DNA from: CAZSRX01 sp964609675 [NCBI: uncultured Bacteroidota bacterium]
Lineage (GTDB): Bacteria; CLD3; SB21
Assembly (NCBI GenBank): GCA_964609675.1
Contig: CAZSRX010000006.1
Coordinates: 1-64,000, forward strand
Reading direction: 5' to 3'
DNA: 64,000 nucleotides
Shown in pieces: positions 62,883-64,000 of this stretch. A model generated the notes under the pieces. The model was not told the DNA's origin and did no database searches. It was given only the letters and a program-made list of their open reading frames with translations. The stretch's first letter is position 1, and each line of letters begins with the position of its first letter. A program made the translations under genes and the position numbers.

Positions 62883-63437
62883 TCATTGGTTTTTTTCGGA
62901 TTCCATGACTATCGGTTCGGTCAGGCTCAGCGCGATGCTGGAGAGCATGATTTCCGGCCCCAGTTGCGTGATATCCCCGGAGAGCAGTTTTGTGTCTACA
63001 TTGGCGTAAAGGGAGCAGGCGGCGCCCTTTTCAATCGTCAGTCCGGATAATTTACCCTGATGCGTACCGACAAAGGTCACTTCGCCAAGCAGGTCGCTGA
63101 TGACATAGCCGTTGCAGAACTGCAGCTGCAGGTGCGCATTGGGCGTGTAGACGGTTATCAGCGTGCCGCGCTTCGTGCCGATGGGAATATCCGGATATAT
63201 TTCCAGAGTCAGTTTCCGGTTCTCGGCCTGATTCTCCAGATACAGGCGGTAATGATTGCCAAACTCGTGTTTAACAACACCCAGACTGTGAGCAATTTTA
63301 TCAATATCAGCAGCCGTCAGGGATAGCGTCTTTTCTTTGACCTTCCGATGCGTCGTTTGCACTGCCGGACGCGTTTTATTTTTTGTTTTTTTAATGGTTT
63401 TTCTTCCCGGTTTTACGCTGATTTTCTTTTTAATCAT
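62883..63437 (-). CDS. Hypothetical protein with lysine-rich N-terminus
   Basis: 184 residues. The first ~38 are strongly basic (KKKISVKPGRKTIKKTKNKT), probably disordered and nucleic-acid-binding-like. The rest (about 40-175) is an alpha/beta region with strands such as LTLEIYPDIPIGTKRG, LQLQFCNGYVISD and VTFVGTHQGKLSGL, ending acidic (VMESEKNQ). I do not recognise the family. No signal peptide. It sits between the membrane tail protein at 63480-63998 and miaB, with small gaps, so it is in the same transcript as the latter. Confidence 0.65.
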   Translation of the reverse strand: MIKKKISVKPGRKTIKKTKNKTRPAVQTTHRKVKEKTLSLTAADIDKIAHSLGVVKHEFGNHYRLYLENQAENRKLTLEIYPDIPIGTKRGTLITVYTPNAHLQLQFCNGYVISDLLGEVTFVGTHQGKLSGLTIEKGAACSLYANVDTKLLSGDITQLGPEIMLSSIALSLTEPIVMESEKNQ

Positions 63438-63479
63438 AAATCCTCATGATGGTTCAATATCCTCAGATCGGTTAGGCCT

Positions 63480-63998
63480 CTACTGTCCGGAATCATAGAG
63501 TACTTTACCCATAGAGTCTTGCTGGCCGCGGCCATTCTTTATTTCCCGGCTGATGTGCCGCTCGTTTCTTATACGTTCAAAAGTATATAAAGTTTTGCCG
63601 TCTTCCTGCAGGGTCAAGGCGCCTTCGTAATCGGCCATCATCTTTCGAAGCGTTTCTTCAACCTGTTCGCGGGTCAGTGGTTTCTCGGAACCCGCTCCGG
63701 ACGGTTTATTGACGTTCTGCATGATCGCTTCCAACGATGCGGCGTAATCGTCTTTCTGGAAAAGGTATCGCATGATGCGTTTCCGTATGTTGGCCTGCTG
63801 GCGCTGCCGGCGAAGTTTGAATATCCTCGGCAGTCGGGCGAGAGGCACCGCAAAAAATAGAAATGAGAAAAGAGCCGGTACCCAGCCTAGAAATGCCGCA
63901 ATGACGTTTTCGGAAAGAGGAAAACCTCGAAATGCAGAAGGGTTCTCATAATACGTGATCAGTATCAGAGCGGCAAAAGTCAGATTAAAGAGGTTCAT
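63480..63998 (-). CDS. Small membrane protein with winged-helix-like tail
   Basis: 172 residues from the ATG that ends two bases before the window edge; the true start could lie beyond. Two hydrophobic helices (about 5-17 and 31-50) are followed by a basic segment (KLRRQRQQ) and a cytoplasmic domain in which a helix-turn-helix-like part (LTREQVEETLRKMM) leads to a wing ending EDGKTLYTFERIRNE. This wing resembles that of the three paralogs at 47186-52305 (DGxxxYDFPDY). No jelly-roll domain is present. A function in membrane-tethered regulation is speculative. Confidence 0.6.
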   Translation of the reverse strand: MNLFNLTFAALILITYYENPSAFRGFPLSENVIAAFLGWVPALFSFLFFAVPLARLPRIFKLRRQRQQANIRKRIMRYLFQKDDYAASLEAIMQNVNKPSGAGSEKPLTREQVEETLRKMMADYEGALTLQEDGKTLYTFERIRNERHISREIKNGRGQQDSMGKVLYDSGQ

Positions 63999-64000
63999 GA

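Overview
The window looks like a chromosomal segment of a diderm bacterium from the FCB side of the tree (Ignavibacteriota, Calditrichota, KSB1, Marinimicrobia or a relative). The clues are: C-terminal type IX secretion sorting domains with the YPNPFNP signature (C25 peptidase at 37084-40428, gene fragment at 19613-19890); an LpxH-type lipid A enzyme, a SurA-like lipoprotein and several outer-membrane barrels; a sensor kinase with a two-component-regulator propeller; and plain sigma70-like promoters and Shine-Dalgarno sites. The phylum is an inference, since no rRNA is present. I saw no tRNA, rRNA, CRISPR array or prophage.

Left part (1-13,750). An enolase gene ends a three-gene minus-strand unit with two small metal-binding-like proteins. 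A second minus-strand unit, started by a good promoter at 8110-8138 and closed by a hairpin at 2595-2634, carries ETF-quinone oxidoreductase, a glycine-rich exported protein, DoxX, a 59-residue protein missed by length filters, riboflavin synthase and a RibB whose GTP cyclohydrolase II half has lost its zinc and catalytic residues. Then come XdhC and UbiA family genes, two tandem RRM RNA-binding proteins behind a long leader, an M23 peptidase, an MltD-like lytic transglycosylase and a 29-residue lysine-rich histone H1-like protein with its own promoter and terminator.

Middle (13,900-36,300). DUF3047, LpxH and a very large sensor kinase lie together. At about 19,890 the 3' end of a T9SS-sorted gene meets an IS1380-like transposase; both have lost their 5' parts at the same point. 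A plus-strand signalling cluster follows (degenerate receiver, receiver-PAS-kinase, unknown protein, outer-membrane protein, CheR). Next are L27 and L21, two small surface-type proteins, an Ntn hydrolase, two LiaF/LiaI-like membrane proteins, MgtE, an ArsB/NhaD-type transporter, a membrane-anchored unknown and an LPP20/DUF4384 protein.

Right part (36,300-64,000). A decayed reading frame precedes a large secreted C25 peptidase, an HD-GYP response regulator, an M64 peptidase, a giant peptidase-propeller-barrel protein and RuvB. From 47,186 to the end everything is on the minus strand: three paralogous membrane proteins with paired exported jelly-roll-like domains and cytoplasmic winged-helix-like tails ending in YDFPDY, a lipoyl acyltransferase (E2), a secreted TPR-CHAT protein, a SurA-like prolyl isomerase, Mfd, MiaB and two unknowns, the last (63480-63998) carrying a tail like that of the three paralogs. 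The three-paralog operon is my best candidate for an undescribed system: it has the layout of transmembrane one-component regulators or scaffolds.
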